From positions 1 to 64,000 of the forward strand of contig NZ_JAUXZE010000071.1 in the NCBI RefSeq assembly GCF_030694085.1: a stretch of DNA of 64,000 bases, written 5' to 3'. Source of the DNA: Tabrizicola sp. Lineage in GTDB: Bacteria; Pseudomonadota; Alphaproteobacteria; Rhodobacterales; Rhodobacteraceae. Of this stretch, positions 9,050 through 16,415 are shown piece by piece. Each line of letters begins with the position of its first letter. The first letter of the stretch is position 1. A program made the translations under genes and the position numbers. The notes under the pieces were generated by a model that was given only the letters and a program-made list of their open reading frames with translations, was not told where the DNA came from and searched no databases.

Positions 9050-9931
9050 TCAGGTGTAATGCACGCGCTTTTCGACATAGCGGAACTGCACGAAGGTCAG
9101 CGCCATGACGAGAAGCATCAGGATGATGGATTGGGCTGCGGCACCCGAGTAGTCAAAGCCACGGAACCCGTCGGAGTAGATCTTGTAGACCATGAGGTCC
9201 GTCGCCCGGAACGGCCCGCCCCCGGTCAGGGTATCGACGATGCCGAAGCTGTCGGTGAAGCTGTCGGTGATGTTGATGACCAACAGGAAGAAGAAGGTCG
9301 GCGTCAGCAGGGGTAGCTGCAGGTCCAGCATCCGGCGCAGGGGGCGCGCGCCATCCATCGCGGCGGCCTCGGTCAGGCTGCGGGGGATGGATTGAAGTGC
9401 TGCCAGGAAGAAGACGAAACTGTAGGCGACCTGCTTCCATGCGCCCGCCACGACAATGGCGGTGACCGCCTGCCAGGGATATTTCGACAGGTCCCACCAG
9501 CCCGGCGCGATGGTGTTGATATAGCTGAAGATGCCGGCGCCGGGGTTGAAGACGAACTGGAACGCCAGACCGACGGCGGGTGCCGCCACGGCGTAGGGCC
9601 AGATGATCGCTACGCGGTAGGCCTTGTAGCCCGCAAGCTGCCGGTCGACGAAGATCGCCAGCGTCAGCGCCATCCCCATCGCCAGCACGGTCGTCGCCAG
9701 CGCATAGATCACCGACACCCGGACCGAGCCCCAGTAGTACGGGTCGCTCAGCACCTTGCGGAAGTTGTCAAATCCGACCCAGGTGTTGCCGCCGCCCCAG
9801 GGCTGTTCCAGCGTGAAGGCCCAGTAAAGCGCCTGCGCCGAGGGCCAGTAGAAGAAGACGAAGATGATCAGAAGCTGTGGCGCCAGCAGGGCGGCGGCAA
9901 TCCAGCTGAACTTGAAGTAGGCGCGGCGCAT
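9050..9931 (-). CDS. ugpA: sn-glycerol-3-phosphate ABC importer, permease UgpA
   Basis: A 293-aa MalF-type permease with six transmembrane segments, the first at residues 10-30. The EAA loop (SLTEAAAMDGARPLRRMLDLQLPLLTP) is intact. The opening FKFSWIAAALLAPQLLIIFVFFYWP and the segment TGGGPFRATDLMVYKIY are characteristic of UgpA. It follows ugpB after 58 bases that hold a 9-bp GC-rich hairpin, which is consistent with the binding protein being made in excess over the membrane parts. Confidence 0.92.
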   Translation of the reverse strand: MRRAYFKFSWIAAALLAPQLLIIFVFFYWPSAQALYWAFTLEQPWGGGNTWVGFDNFRKVLSDPYYWGSVRVSVIYALATTVLAMGMALTLAIFVDRQLAGYKAYRVAIIWPYAVAAPAVGLAFQFVFNPGAGIFSYINTIAPGWWDLSKYPWQAVTAIVVAGAWKQVAYSFVFFLAALQSIPRSLTEAAAMDGARPLRRMLDLQLPLLTPTFFFLLVINITDSFTDSFGIVDTLTGGGPFRATDLMVYKIYSDGFRGFDYSGAAAQSIILMLLVMALTFVQFRYVEKRVHYT

Positions 9932-9954
9932 GGTCGTCCCCCGGAAATAGGTTA

Positions 9955-9978
9955 GGCGCGGCCTTCACAGGCCGCGCC
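9955..9978 (-). terminator. intercistronic hairpin between ugpB and ugpA
   Basis: A perfect 9-bp stem GGCGCGGCC / GGCCGCGCC with a 6-base loop lies between the ugpB stop and the ugpA start. There is no U-run in the minus-strand direction, so it more likely protects the ugpB mRNA 3' end or attenuates partly than terminates fully. Confidence 0.6.
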
Positions 9979-9989
9979 CCGTTTGTGGC

Positions 9990-11315
9990 TTAGGGGAAGG
10001 ACTTGCCCGCATAGGTCTGGGCAAAGCGCGCCAGCTGCTCGTTGCCGCGCGAGACGGCCGTGTCCAGCGCCTCTTTCATCGACTTCTGCCCGGCCAGCGC
10101 AGCCTCGACTTCAGCGGTCCATTCGGACCGGATCTGGATCATGCCGCCCAGACGGATGCCACGGGTCAGCTCGGTCGGGTCGGTCCAGGTCAGCGACTTC
10201 ATCGCGATGTCGCGGTTGATGTAGGGCTCTTTGGCGTAGAAGCCTTCGGCCTTGAGCGCCTCGTAGGTCGACTTGGTCACCGGGATATAGCCGCTGTTTT
10301 CCAGCAGGAACTGCTGTTCCGGCTTGGTGGCAAGGAAGGCAAGATACGAGGCCGCGGCCTTGTATTCGTCGTCGGTCTTGCCCGACAGCACCCACAGCGA
10401 AGCCCCGCCGACAACGGTGTTCGTCCGCTCCACCCCTTCATAGGTCGGGATGATCTGCACGTCCCAGCCGAAGGCGGGGGTCAGCTTGTGGATCGTGTTG
10501 TGGTCGGCGATGGACGAGAAGAAGACCGAACATTCACCTTCGACAAAGCTGTCGCGCGACGTCTTGCCTGCAGCTTGCGTGCGCAGCATCGCGTAGCCAT
10601 CGTTGATCCAGCGCTGGATGTTTTCCATGTGCTTGACGTGCAGCGTGGTGTTGAACAGAAGCTCGGTATCCAGCCCGTCATAGCCGTTGTTGTTCGACGC
10701 GACGGGGATGTTGTGCGCCATCGAGAACTGTTCCAGGTCGATCCAGGACGACGGCGCATAGGCCAGTCCGCAGGCCTGACCGCTGGCCTTCAGCGCCTTG
10801 AACGCCTCTTCCATGCCTTCCCAGGTGACCGGGGCCTCGGTGATCCCGGCCTTGGCGAAGTGGTCCTTGTTGAAATAGTAGACCGGGGTCGAAGAGTTCC
10901 AGGGCATCGAGAAGAACTCGCCCGACTTCGACGAATAGTAGTTGGCGATGCCGGGGAAATAGTCGGCCCAGTCAACGGTGACGCCAGTGTCGGCCATCAG
11001 CTGCGTGACCGGGTAGAACTCGCCCGAGAGCATGAGGTCGGCGGTGCCGGCGTCGAACGACTGTAGCAGCGTCGGGTGCTTGCTGGCGCGGAAGGCGGCA
11101 ATGGTGTTCTGCACGGCCTTCTCGTAGCCGTCCTGGCCAACGCAGACGGCCTCGAACTGGTCCTGCGAGGCGTTGAAGCGATTGCAGGTCTCGGCCACGA
11201 CGGCGCCAAGGTCCCCTGTCAGACCATACCAGTATTCGAACTTGATCTTTTCGGCCGAGGCCGAGCCGGCGGTGGCGGCGAGCACCAGCGCGGCTGTGGC
11301 AAGTTTGTGGGTCAT
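9990..11315 (-). CDS. ugpB: sn-glycerol-3-phosphate-binding protein UgpB
   Basis: A 441-aa periplasmic solute-binding protein. A Sec signal peptide occupies residues 1-21 (THKLATAALVLAATAGSASA, cleaved before EK). The mature part begins IKFEYWYGLTGDLGAVV, and MPWNSSTPVYYFNKDHF and FDAGTADLMLSGEF match the UgpB subfamily of CUT1 binding proteins. It is the first gene of ugpBAEC. A PhoB-box-like site lies 65 bases upstream, fitting the phosphate-starvation control known for ugp operons. Confidence 0.93.
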   Translation of the reverse strand: MTHKLATAALVLAATAGSASAEKIKFEYWYGLTGDLGAVVAETCNRFNASQDQFEAVCVGQDGYEKAVQNTIAAFRASKHPTLLQSFDAGTADLMLSGEFYPVTQLMADTGVTVDWADYFPGIANYYSSKSGEFFSMPWNSSTPVYYFNKDHFAKAGITEAPVTWEGMEEAFKALKASGQACGLAYAPSSWIDLEQFSMAHNIPVASNNNGYDGLDTELLFNTTLHVKHMENIQRWINDGYAMLRTQAAGKTSRDSFVEGECSVFFSSIADHNTIHKLTPAFGWDVQIIPTYEGVERTNTVVGGASLWVLSGKTDDEYKAAASYLAFLATKPEQQFLLENSGYIPVTKSTYEALKAEGFYAKEPYINRDIAMKSLTWTDPTELTRGIRLGGMIQIRSEWTAEVEAALAGQKSMKEALDTAVSRGNEQLARFAQTYAGKSFP

Positions 11316-11379
11316 CGTCCCTGTCTCCGTATGAGGCAGCTGCTACGGGTGCAGCGCAGCGACCTTATGCAAGGATTCG

Positions 11380-11397
11380 GTGACGGAATCGCGACAG
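11380..11397 (-). promoter_or_regulatory. PhoB box upstream of ugpB
   Basis: On the minus strand the sequence is CTGTCGC-GATT-CCGTCAC: two 7-base half sites in direct repeat with a 4-base spacer, against the known consensus CTGTCAT-A(A/T)A(A/T)-CTGTCAC (11-bp period). A CATAAG -10-like element follows about 10 bases downstream, the spacing seen where PhoB replaces the -35 element. Confidence 0.65.
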
Positions 11398-11502
11398 TTA
11401 GTCTTATAAAACTGTTACTTTTCATATGTTTGCAAGATAAATGCCAAAGCCCGCCGGACGATGCCCGGCGGGTCAGACTTGTCGTTTCTTTTGCGCCCGA
11501 AC

Positions 11503-12306
11503 CTAGTGGAAAAGGCCGGGTGCCATCGTCAGATGCCGCTCTGAGTGGTCCTGAAAATGCACGGTCACCCCTTCATCCGTGGCCAGTACGACGGCCATCT
11601 GGGCCGGTCCCTCCAACTGGCGCTGCTGGCCCGGCACGCCCGGAACATGCGGCGTCACCGAATAGTGCGATCCGGCCAGGGTCGTCATCGGAATACCGCG
11701 CCAGACGGAGGTCGAGGGCAAGTGGACATGCCCGGCAATCACCTGACGAACCTCCGGGTGGCGCTGCAGGACCGCGACATAGTCCTCGGCGTTTTCCAGG
11801 ATGATCTCGTCCACCGGAAGCGACAGCGGGTTGGCGTGGTGGTGCTGGACAACGATCACCGGGCGGTCTCGCGCCTCGGTCAGCCGTCTGTCCAACCAGT
11901 CCAGCCGACCCTGGCAAAGTCGCCCGCCGACAAGGCCTGGCTCGGTCGTGTCCAGAAGGACGATCCGGTGACCGCCCGCGTCGATCACTTGCGAGACCCG
12001 GCCCTGCGGATCGTCGCGGTCCGGCCCGAAGACCGACAAGAAGGCCGCGCGGTCGTCGTGGTTGCCCAGCGTGATGTACACCGGCAACGGCAGGGGGGCG
12101 ATGCGGTCGCGCAGGTGGTGGTATGCCGCCACCTCGCCCCGGTCGGCCAGATCCCCGGCCAGCAGGACAAAGGCCGCATCAGCGTGGTCGCGGGTGATGA
12201 CCTCGACCGCCTGGGCCAGCCGTGCGCCTGTGTCCAGTCCGTTGACCGGGACGCCCGGTGGGCCAAGGTGCAGGTCCGACAGGACGACGAACTTCAGAAG
12301 GCTCAT
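11503..12306 (-). CDS. calcineurin-like phosphodiesterase (GpdQ/CpdA family)
   Basis: A 267-aa cytoplasmic metallophosphoesterase with the full dinuclear metal set: D11 and H13 (SDLHLG), D52 (AGDLAD), N82/H83 (GNHD), histidines near 155-157 (VVQHHHANP) and H193/H195 (GHVH). This is the class III cyclic nucleotide phosphodiesterase group, which includes the glycerophosphodiesterase GpdQ. It overlaps the upstream TIM-barrel gene by 4 bases and lies upstream of ugpB on the same strand. Hydrolysis of imported glycerophosphodiesters is therefore the likeliest role; cAMP hydrolysis (CpdA) is the alternative. Confidence 0.8.
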   Translation of the reverse strand: MSLLKFVVLSDLHLGPPGVPVNGLDTGARLAQAVEVITRDHADAAFVLLAGDLADRGEVAAYHHLRDRIAPLPLPVYITLGNHDDRAAFLSVFGPDRDDPQGRVSQVIDAGGHRIVLLDTTEPGLVGGRLCQGRLDWLDRRLTEARDRPVIVVQHHHANPLSLPVDEIILENAEDYVAVLQRHPEVRQVIAGHVHLPSTSVWRGIPMTTLAGSHYSVTPHVPGVPGQQRQLEGPAQMAVVLATDEGVTVHFQDHSERHLTMAPGLFH

Positions 12307-13121
12307 TCGGCAATCCCCAGCGCCTTGAGGTAGGCGGCCGAAGGCAGGACACCGGCTTTGTCGCGCAGTTCAAGAATCAGGCGCGGGTTGGCACCGGTCT
12401 GGGCGATGGCGGCAAAGACTGATTGCCACAGGATCGTGCCATGTCCGATCTGCCAGTGGCGGTCGGCAAAGCCGTCGGCGTCTTGCAGATGGATGTGGCC
12501 AAGCCGCGGCCCCGCGGCGCGGATGTAGAAGTCGACCGGCGGCGCGCCCGTCGAGACATGGGCATAATGCGCGTGACCGGTGTCGACCGAGAGCTCCAGC
12601 GCCTGCCAGCCCAACGCTTCGCACAGCATGGCGCGGTCGGAAGGCTCGACGTCCTCGATGTTCTCCAGAACAAAGGTCACGCCCATATCCTCGGCCCGCT
12701 TCAGCGCGGCGCCCAGTGTTTCGCGGGCGGCAGTCAGCATCCGGTCGGTGTCCGTGGGGTACAGGCCGCGATGATTGTAGCCCCAGGTGCTGAAGGGCGA
12801 ATGGATCACCACATGCGTCCCGTTGACAGCAGCGCAGACATCCAGCGCCTGATCCATCCGGCGGGCGACGATGCGGCGCACCTCGGGGTCGTAGGACGCG
12901 ATGGTGAAGCCCCAGAACGGCCCGTGGATGCCCCGCCGACCCTGGTGGCCGTCGAGATGCCGGTTGACCTCGGCAGCCAGGCCCGACCAGTCGCCGTCCA
13001 GAATCTCGGCGTCGACGAAGTGCTGAAGTTCAAGATCGCGCGGCGCTTCGCGGAGCCAGTCGACATGGGCGGCAAGGCTGGAGCGGCACAGGGCCGCGCC
13101 AAGGATCGGACGGGAAGTCAT
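12303..13121 (-). CDS. sugar phosphate isomerase/epimerase family TIM-barrel protein
   Basis: A 272-aa AP-endonuclease-2-like TIM barrel. Candidate metal ligands lie on successive strands: H in THVVIHSPFSTWG, E in TFVLENIEDVEP, D and H in LSVDTGHAHY, H in LGHIHLQDADG and E in LILELRDKAG. There is no signal peptide. It is the promoter-proximal gene of a two-gene operon with the phosphodiesterase (ATGA overlap), and a triple PhoB-like repeat lies 69 bases upstream. Its substrate is unknown; the context suggests a phosphate-starvation role. Confidence 0.7.
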   Translation of the reverse strand: MTSRPILGAALCRSSLAAHVDWLREAPRDLELQHFVDAEILDGDWSGLAAEVNRHLDGHQGRRGIHGPFWGFTIASYDPEVRRIVARRMDQALDVCAAVNGTHVVIHSPFSTWGYNHRGLYPTDTDRMLTAARETLGAALKRAEDMGVTFVLENIEDVEPSDRAMLCEALGWQALELSVDTGHAHYAHVSTGAPPVDFYIRAAGPRLGHIHLQDADGFADRHWQIGHGTILWQSVFAAIAQTGANPRLILELRDKAGVLPSAAYLKALGIAE

Positions 13122-13189
13122 CGGGGTGTATCCTGCGTTGTTGACGCGCGGATGCTGCCCCGGCCTCGCGACAAAACCGTTCGACTTCA

Positions 13190-13218
13190 GTGAAAGATTG
13201 ACGACGGATCGGTGACGC
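13190..13218 (-). promoter_or_regulatory. triple PhoB-like half-site array
   Basis: On the minus strand three 7-base units occur with 4-base spacers: GCGTCAC, CCGTCGT, CTTTCAC. The 11-bp period and (C/T)GTCA-like cores match tandem PhoB half sites. The array sits upstream of the TIM-barrel/phosphodiesterase operon at about the same distance as the site before ugpB. Confidence 0.5.
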
Positions 13219-13259
13219 GCTTTGTCACCGGTTCCGCGTCGGGCAGGGGGGCCGAATGA

Positions 13260-13568
13260 TCAGGCCGCAGGTGCGACTACGCGCTTGCGATTGACTTTAG
13301 CGGCGGGCTTTTCCTCTGCCACAGCTTCCGGCGGCGACGCCGCAGCTGATTCCGGTGCCGGGGCGGCGACGGCTTGCTCCTCGACGTCGGGCTTCGGAGC
13401 ATGCGCGGCGACCCAGTCCCGCATGAAGCGGCGGATTTCGCGCGCCGCGCTGGTGTCAAGCGCATCGCAAAGCTTCACGAAGGCATCCCGCTCGCCCGTA
13501 TCGATGCGGATTACCAACTGGCTGGATTTCTTCTTCTTTTTCTTTTCGTCCGACTTCTGTTTACCCAT
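13260..13568 (-). CDS. ribbon-helix-helix-like protein with low-complexity tail
   Basis: A 102-aa protein. A lysine-rich start (DEKKKKKKSS) precedes QLVIRIDTGERDAFVKLCDALD and SAAREIRRFMRDWVAAH, a strand-helix-helix pattern like CopG/ParD ribbon-helix-helix DNA-binding proteins. The last 45 residues are Ala/Pro/Glu-rich and probably disordered. The ATG at 13568 is preferred; a GTG one codon earlier is possible. An unusual AT-rich palindrome lies just upstream, so autoregulation is plausible. No toxin gene is adjacent. Confidence 0.65.
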   Translation of the reverse strand: MGKQKSDEKKKKKKSSQLVIRIDTGERDAFVKLCDALDTSAAREIRRFMRDWVAAHAPKPDVEEQAVAAPAPESAAASPPEAVAEEKPAAKVNRKRVVAPAA

Positions 13569-13580
13569 CACGGCCTCACA

Positions 13581-13610
13581 ATGTATATGCAGTGCATATG
13601 CAATGTATAG
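13581..13610. promoter_or_regulatory. AT-rich inverted repeat upstream of the RHH-like gene
   Basis: The bases read ATGTATATGCA, G, TGCATATGCA, then ATGTATAG. TATATGCA and TGCATATG form a near-perfect dyad, and ATGTATA recurs on both sides. It begins 12 bases before the start codon of the RHH-like gene and is strikingly AT-rich for this genome. A likely operator. Confidence 0.5.
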
Positions 13611-13660
13611 CCAGCCTGCCCAAATGACAAGGCTGTCGGGGTTGTCGCCGTGCGGTGGCG

Positions 13661-14590
13661 TCAGCGTGTCAGAAGTGCCTCGATCTCGGCCCGGGTGGGC
13701 ATGGCGGGCGCGGTGCCGGGGCGGGTGACGGAGATGCCGGCCGTGGCACAGCCGAAGCGGACGGCATCGATCACATCGCGGCCCTCGGCCAGCGCGACGG
13801 CAAAGCCGCCGTTGAAGGCATCGCCCGCTCCCGTCGTCTCGACCACCGGACCGGCCGAGATCACCGGCACGTGGATCGTCCGGCTGGCGTCATGATAAAG
13901 CGCGCCCTTGTCGCCCAGCGTGATCACCACGGCACCCACGCCCTTGTTCAGAAGTGCGGCAGCTGCGGCCTTCGCCTCGTCGACCGAGGTAACGGGCAGG
14001 CCGGTCAGCGCCTCGGCCTCGGATTCGTTCGGGGTGACATAGTCGCACAGCGCCAGCATCTCGTCCGACAGGCTGGCCGCCGGTGCCGGGTTGAGGATGG
14101 TGGTCACGCCCGCCGCCCGCGCAATCTGCAGCGCACGCAGGGCGGCAGGGATCGGCTGTTCAAGCTGGGTGACGAAGATCGAGGCGCTGCGGATCAGGTC
14201 GGCCCTTGCGTCCACATCCTGCGCCGAGACCCTGCCCGCCGCCCCGGGCGCCACGATGATCGCGTTGTTTCCGGTGGCGTTTTCGATGAAGATATAGGCG
14301 GCACCCGTGTAGCTTTCGGCATCCACCTTCACCTCGGGCACCACGCCCGCCCTGGCCCAGGTCGCCTGGGCGATGTCGGCGAAGGCGTCGGCCCCGAGCC
14401 GGGTGATGAAATGGACACGACCCCCCGCCATCGCGGCGGCAACGGACTGGTTCGAGCCCTTGCCACCCGGCCCCAGAACGAATGAAGTGCCAAGGATAGT
14501 CTCACCCATTTTCGGCTGGCGTTCCGCGCGATAGGCGGTATCGGCGACGAAGATGCCAAGGATGACGATCGGTTTCATGGGCGTGTTCAC
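13661..14590 (-). CDS. rbsK: ribokinase-like PfkB-family sugar kinase
   Basis: A 309-aa kinase. PfkB signature 1 is GPGGKGSNQSVAAAMAGG near residues 40-57. Signature 2 is TTGAGDAFNGGFAVALAEG near 255, which supplies the catalytic Asp and the anion hole. The order of motifs and the length match ribokinase. A GTG at 14590 with SD GGAAGG is used; ATG at 14578 is possible. It is third in a minus-strand operon after an ABC ATPase and a FucU-type mutarotase. The phosphorylated sugar may not be ribose. Confidence 0.85.
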   Translation of the reverse strand: MNTPMKPIVILGIFVADTAYRAERQPKMGETILGTSFVLGPGGKGSNQSVAAAMAGGRVHFITRLGADAFADIAQATWARAGVVPEVKVDAESYTGAAYIFIENATGNNAIIVAPGAAGRVSAQDVDARADLIRSASIFVTQLEQPIPAALRALQIARAAGVTTILNPAPAASLSDEMLALCDYVTPNESEAEALTGLPVTSVDEAKAAAAALLNKGVGAVVITLGDKGALYHDASRTIHVPVISAGPVVETTGAGDAFNGGFAVALAEGRDVIDAVRFGCATAGISVTRPGTAPAMPTRAEIEALLTR

Positions 14591-14607
14591 GGGCAGGACC
14601 TTCCGTT

Positions 14608-15060
14608 TCAGGCTTCAGGCGGGATCACGCCCTTGCGGAACATGAAGCAGCCGTAGAACCGACGCTCTCCGGTCTGGATGACGGCGTAGGACTGGCGTGC
14701 CATGTCGTAGAAGGCGAAGCGCTCGATGGAGGTCATCGGGCGGGGCCGACCCTCGGCGCGGTCGATCTCGGCCTGGACCTCGGCCTGGACAGGCGGGATG
14801 GAGGTGGGGTCGCCCACGATTTCCATCCGGCCGGCGAAGTCGTCGACAAAGGTGTCCAGCGGCAGGACCGACAGGATCGCCTGCACAGCCTCGGCCGCCG
14901 TCAGGTTCTCCATCCGCAGAAGCTGGCCGGTGACCGTGGCCCGTGCGACGGAATCGGACGGGAAGTTGGTGTCCGCCACGATCAGTACGTCGCCATGTCC
15001 CATCGCGCGCAGGCAGGCCAGAACCTCGGCGTTCAGGCGGTTGTCGATTCCCTTGAGCAT
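14608..15060 (-). CDS. RbsD/FucU-family sugar mutarotase (FucU-like)
   Basis: A 150-aa protein starting MLKGIDNRLNAEVLACLRAMGHGD, with the conserved MGHGD and ADTNFPS segments. The C-terminus RFAFYDMARQSYAVIQTGE, then YGCFMFRKGV matches L-fucose mutarotase FucU better than ribose pyranase RbsD. The family interconverts sugar anomers. It lies 11 bases after the ABC ATPase gene and 17 bases before the ribokinase gene. A second family member lies at 21889-22344 in the same presumed regulon. Confidence 0.85.
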   Translation of the reverse strand: MLKGIDNRLNAEVLACLRAMGHGDVLIVADTNFPSDSVARATVTGQLLRMENLTAAEAVQAILSVLPLDTFVDDFAGRMEIVGDPTSIPPVQAEVQAEIDRAEGRPRPMTSIERFAFYDMARQSYAVIQTGERRFYGCFMFRKGVIPPEA

Positions 15061-15071
15061 GACGCCTCTCC

Positions 15072-16133
15072 TTATTGCGCGGCCTGGATGCGCTTGCCCG
15101 TCGCCTTGTCGAAAAGGTGCGATGCAGACGGATCGGGCGCAAGGGTGATCGTGGCACCGGGGCCGAAGGCGACCCGGTTGCGGAAGACCGCGGTGATCTC
15201 GCGCCCGGCAAGGCGGAGGACGACATGGGTTTCCGATCCGGTAGGCTCCACCACGGCCACCTTGGCCACAAGGCCCTGGCCGGCCTCGGCCAGGTGTTCG
15301 GGACGGATGCCGTAGACCACTTCGCGTCCCTCGTCGGCGGGCACGCCTGGCGGCAGGGGCAGGGTGGTCCCGGCCACCTCGACCCGACCGTCGGCGATCC
15401 GCCCGTCCAGAAGGTTCATCGACGGGCTGCCAATGAAGGCGGCGACGAAGGTATTGGCGGGACGGTCATAAAGTTCCAGCGGAGCACCGACCTGTTCGAT
15501 CCGGCCGCCCTGCATGACGACGATCCGGTCGGCCATCGTCATCGCCTCGATCTGGTCGTGGGTGACGTAAACCGTCGTGGTCTTCAGCCGCTGGTGCAGT
15601 TCCTTGATTTCCGTCCGCATCTGGACGCGCAGCTTGGCGTCCAGGTTGGACAGAGGCTCGTCAAAGAGAAAGACCTGCGGGTCGCGCACGATGGCGCGGC
15701 CCATCGCGACGCGCTGGCGCTGGCCGCCGGACAGCGCGCGGGGATAACGGTCGAGATAAGGCGTCAGGCCCAGGATCGCGGCGGCGTGTTCGACCTTCTG
15801 GCGGATGGCATCCTTGTCCATCCCGCGCATCTTCAGGGCGAAGCCCATATTGGCGGCCACCGTCTTGTGCGGGTAAAGCGCGTAGTTCTGGAACACCATC
15901 GCGATGTCGCGTTCGGACGGGGGCAGGTTGTTGACCCGCTTCGGCCCGATCATCAAGTCGCCTTCGGTGACCTCCTCCAGTCCCGCGATCATCCGCAGCA
16001 GTGTGGACTTGCCGCAACCCGAGGGGCCGACCAGCACCACGAAGGCCCCGTCCGGGATGTCCAGATCAAGGCCGTGGATGACCTGCAAGCCCCCATATGT
16101 CTTGCGCAGAGCGCGGATCGTCACCTCGGCCAA
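15072..16133 (-). CDS. CUT1 sugar ABC importer ATPase
   Basis: An ATPase of the UgpC/MsmK/MalK type: Walker [11 protein letters not shown]-loop [28 protein letters not shown], Walker [18 protein letters not shown]-loop [12 protein letters not shown] and a C-terminal TOBE domain. The open frame extends to an ATG at 16193. I favour a TTG at 16133 because the family starts there ([14 protein letters not shown]) and a strong SD (GGGGGGAAAGCG) lies in front of it. It probably energises the permeases at 19723-21802. A CTAACATGTTAG operator lies upstream. Confidence 0.88.
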   Translation of the reverse strand: MAEVTIRALRKTYGGLQVIHGLDLDIPDGAFVVLVGPSGCGKSTLLRMIAGLEEVTEGDLMIGPKRVNNLPPSERDIAMVFQNYALYPHKTVAANMGFALKMRGMDKDAIRQKVEHAAAILGLTPYLDRYPRALSGGQRQRVAMGRAIVRDPQVFLFDEPLSNLDAKLRVQMRTEIKELHQRLKTTTVYVTHDQIEAMTMADRIVVMQGGRIEQVGAPLELYDRPANTFVAAFIGSPSMNLLDGRIADGRVEVAGTTLPLPPGVPADEGREVVYGIRPEHLAEAGQGLVAKVAVVEPTGSETHVVLRLAGREITAVFRNRVAFGPGATITLAPDPSASHLFDKATGKRIQAAQ

Positions 16134-16205
16134 ACGCTTTCCCCCCGGTTTGCCTGCCTCAAGTCCTACCGCAGCAGGGACAGCTCTGTCCATCCGCTGA
16201 CCATA

Positions 16206-16217
16206 CTAACATGTTAG
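16206..16217. promoter_or_regulatory. CTAACATGTTAG palindrome (presumed GntR operator, site 1)
   Basis: A perfect 12-bp palindrome between the divergent ABC ATPase operon and the binding-protein gene. The identical 12-mer occurs at 29440-29451 beside the GntR gene and near-identical versions at 19710 and 26602. It could control both directions. Confidence 0.7.
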
Positions 16218-16415
16218 AAACTTGACAGGCCCCTGCCGCCTTGCGAAGCTGACCCGAGGGCAATCTGTCAGACGGGGGGATGGAGACCGAACAGATGCCG
16301 TTCCGCCAGCGGACCGCAGCAAAACCCGGCAAGGGCCAGGTCCAGCGACACTGATGCACATACCAGGCCGCGCCGGACCAACTGGTGCGGAAATGTTCCA
16401 AAGGGAGGAGCTACC

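Noticed and set aside
6756..9059. 767-aa open frame on the plus strand
   Set aside because: It runs antisense through ugpC and ugpE and into the ATPase gene end, has no family motifs, and conflicts with clear ugp genes.
16133..16193. N-terminal extension of the CUT1 ATPase to the ATG at 16193
   Set aside because: The extra 20 residues are outside the family domain, and a strong SD sits directly before the TTG at 16133. The extension remains possible but is less likely.
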